This document shows, one piece after another, positions 6,383-7,280 of a DNA stretch of 7,280 bases. A program made the position numbers and the translations under genes. The DNA lies in NCBI GenBank assembly GCA_021813645.1, contig JAKAJW010000411.1, forward strand, positions 1-7,280. Direction: 5' to 3'. Source of the stretch: Pseudomonadota bacterium (GTDB lineage: Bacteria > Pseudomonadota > Alphaproteobacteria > Rhodobacterales > Rhodobacteraceae). A model generated the notes under the pieces. That model saw nothing but the letters and a program-made list of their open reading frames with translations. It searched no databases and was not told the origin of the DNA. Every line of letters starts with the position of its first letter. Position 1 is the first letter of the stretch.

Positions 6383-7164
6383 CACGCCGCCTCCGGCGGC
6401 TTCCAGCCGCGCAGATGGGTCGGGCAATGCTCGCCCGTATCGAGCACGATCTGCATCGCGCGCCAGGTCTTCAGGTTCTTCTGCACGTAGTCCTCGCCGA
6501 CCGCCGAAACCGCCTCTGCATAAAGCGGTCCGGCCAGCCGTTCCAGTTCCTGCCGCGCCTGGGCGCGATACCAGCCGTTGCGGCTCTCCGTCGTCACCGC
6601 CACCAGGCCGGCCGCCGTCATCGCCCGGGCATAGCGCGCCGGCGAGGCCATGCCGAAGCTCAGCCCCTCGGCGGCGATATAGGCGCGCATCTCGGGACTC
6701 GGCGCCCCCTCATGCGCGATCAGCCAATCCGAGGCGGCGAACACCCCGCCCGGCTTCAGCACCCGGGAGATCTCAGCAAACAGCGCCTCCTTGTCGGCCA
6801 CATGGACCAGCGCATCCTTGGAGAAGACCACGTCGAACGCTGCGTCGGCGAAGGGCAAGGGCCCTGGCCGACCGAGGACGAACCGCACGTCGGCCGCTTC
6901 GGCCGCCGCCCGCGCCTTGGCCGCCGCGATCACCGGCGCCTCGACGTCGTAGCCGGTCACCCGTGCGCCACGGGTGCGGGCGATCTGCAAGGCGCCGCCG
7001 CCCACCCCACAGCCCAGGTCGAGCAACTTGCGCCCGGCGAGGTCGAGCCCGGCCAGCACCCGTGCCACCTCCCCCGGCCCTCCCGGCGAGAGGTATCCCT
7101 CGCCCCAGAGCACCGCCAGAAAGCGGATCGCCCGATCGTCATATTCTGGCTCCACCGCCGTCAA
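6382..7164 (-). CDS. SAM-dependent methyltransferase, phosphoethanolamine N-methyltransferase (PMT) type
   Basis: A 260-residue class I methyltransferase, cytoplasmic, with no signal peptide. Numbered from the chosen TTG: Y8; GEGYLSPGG at 21-29; the SAM-binding motif LDLGCGVGGG at 48-57; acidic residue D73 (GYDVEA) for the SAM ribose; SKDALVHV at 115-122; and VLKPGGVFAASDW at 135-147. These match the layout of eukaryotic PMT enzymes, including equivalents of the Plasmodium PMT catalytic Tyr19/His132 pair (Y8 and H121) and its Asp128 (D117). It may therefore methylate a small amine, but phosphoethanolamine is not proven. Start: TTG at 7164 has GGAGG (7170-7174) 5 bases upstream. GTG at 7185 is an alternative. 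The only in-frame ATG, at 7275, lies upstream of the candidate promoter and gives an Arg-rich unrelated N-terminus. It is first in a coupled pair with the TetR gene. Confidence 0.85.
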   Translation of the reverse strand: MTAVEPEYDDRAIRFLAVLWGEGYLSPGGPGEVARVLAGLDLAGRKLLDLGCGVGGGALQIARTRGARVTGYDVEAPVIAAAKARAAAEAADVRFVLGRPGPLPFADAAFDVVFSKDALVHVADKEALFAEISRVLKPGGVFAASDWLIAHEGAPSPEMRAYIAAEGLSFGMASPARYARAMTAAGLVAVTTESRNGWYRAQARQELERLAGPLYAEAVSAVGEDYVQKNLKTWRAMQIVLDTGEHCPTHLRGWKPPEAA

Positions 7165-7207
7165 GGCCGCCTCCGTGCCGCGCACATCTGCCCGTCCACC
7201 GGCCCGA

Positions 7208-7235
7208 ATGCTACAGCAGGCGCCCCCCCGTGCAA
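7208..7235 (-). promoter_or_regulatory. Candidate promoter of the methyltransferase-regulator operon
   Basis: On the - strand TTGCAC (7235-7230) and TAGCAT (7213-7208) are separated by 16 bases, matching 3 of 6 and 4 of 6 consensus positions. Transcription would start near 7201, about 37 bases before the preferred TTG start. The spacer contains a run of seven G (7223-7229). No gene is supported in the remaining bases 7186-7280. The match is moderate and could be chance. Confidence 0.35.
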
Positions 7236-7280
7236 CCGTTTCGCGCCCCCGCCGGGCCGACCGCCGGCCATGCACCCAAT

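Noticed and set aside
7240..7280. GC-rich partial palindromes (GCCGG/CCGGC type) at the right edge
   Set aside because: Arms are short, overlapping and of the kind any GC-rich DNA yields. The context is cut off by the window end.

Overview
The window is about 7.3 kb of very GC-rich DNA (roughly two thirds G+C or more in most of it). It is densely packed with genes whose codons mostly end in G or C. The ParE, Old Yellow Enzyme, class III aminotransferase and BetI-like proteins look alphaproteobacterial, perhaps Rhodobacterales or a relative. That placement is an inference from protein style, not from a marker RNA. I see no tRNA, rRNA, CRISPR array, insertion sequence or phage gene. This is ordinary chromosome with seven protein genes, one cut by the left edge.

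Left part (1-2298): the 3' nine-tenths of parE (topoisomerase IV subunit B, + strand) runs in from the edge. It converges on a small monoheme cytochrome c lipoprotein gene (- strand), and the gap between them holds two hairpins without T-tracts. Middle (2299-4073): a 197-bp divergent promoter region separates the cytochrome gene from a DUF302 gene (+ strand). That region is unusually structured. It holds five CGGTG-type elements at 10-11 bp spacing, a 9-bp inverted repeat around a partial FNR-like site, and a leader hairpin just before the DUF302 gene. Next on the same strand is an Old Yellow Enzyme / NemA-type flavin ene-reductase, preceded by a GC hairpin and a CAATTCC-TT-GGAATTG palindrome, and followed by a terminator hairpin.

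Right part (4123-7280, all - strand, read right to left): a small SAM-dependent methyltransferase of the phosphoethanolamine N-methyltransferase (PMT) type comes first. It overlaps by one base (TGATG) a TetR-family regulator with a BetI-like C-terminal domain. A 187-bp gap follows, whose central 90 bases are only 27% G+C, and then a PLP-dependent class III omega-aminotransferase. The AT-rich gap has a perfect TATAAT and two dyads at the -10 and -35 positions, so the regulator plausibly controls the aminotransferase. Together the three genes suggest a small amine or osmolyte (choline, methylated amine, polyamine or amino acid) module, but the substrate cannot be read from the sequence.

The main points of interest are the helically phased repeats upstream of DUF302, the operator-like AT island, the methyltransferase/BetI-like regulator/aminotransferase grouping, and two G-homopolymers (G9 in the aminotransferase reading frame, G7 in a candidate promoter spacer). 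Nothing here amounts to a clearly new system.
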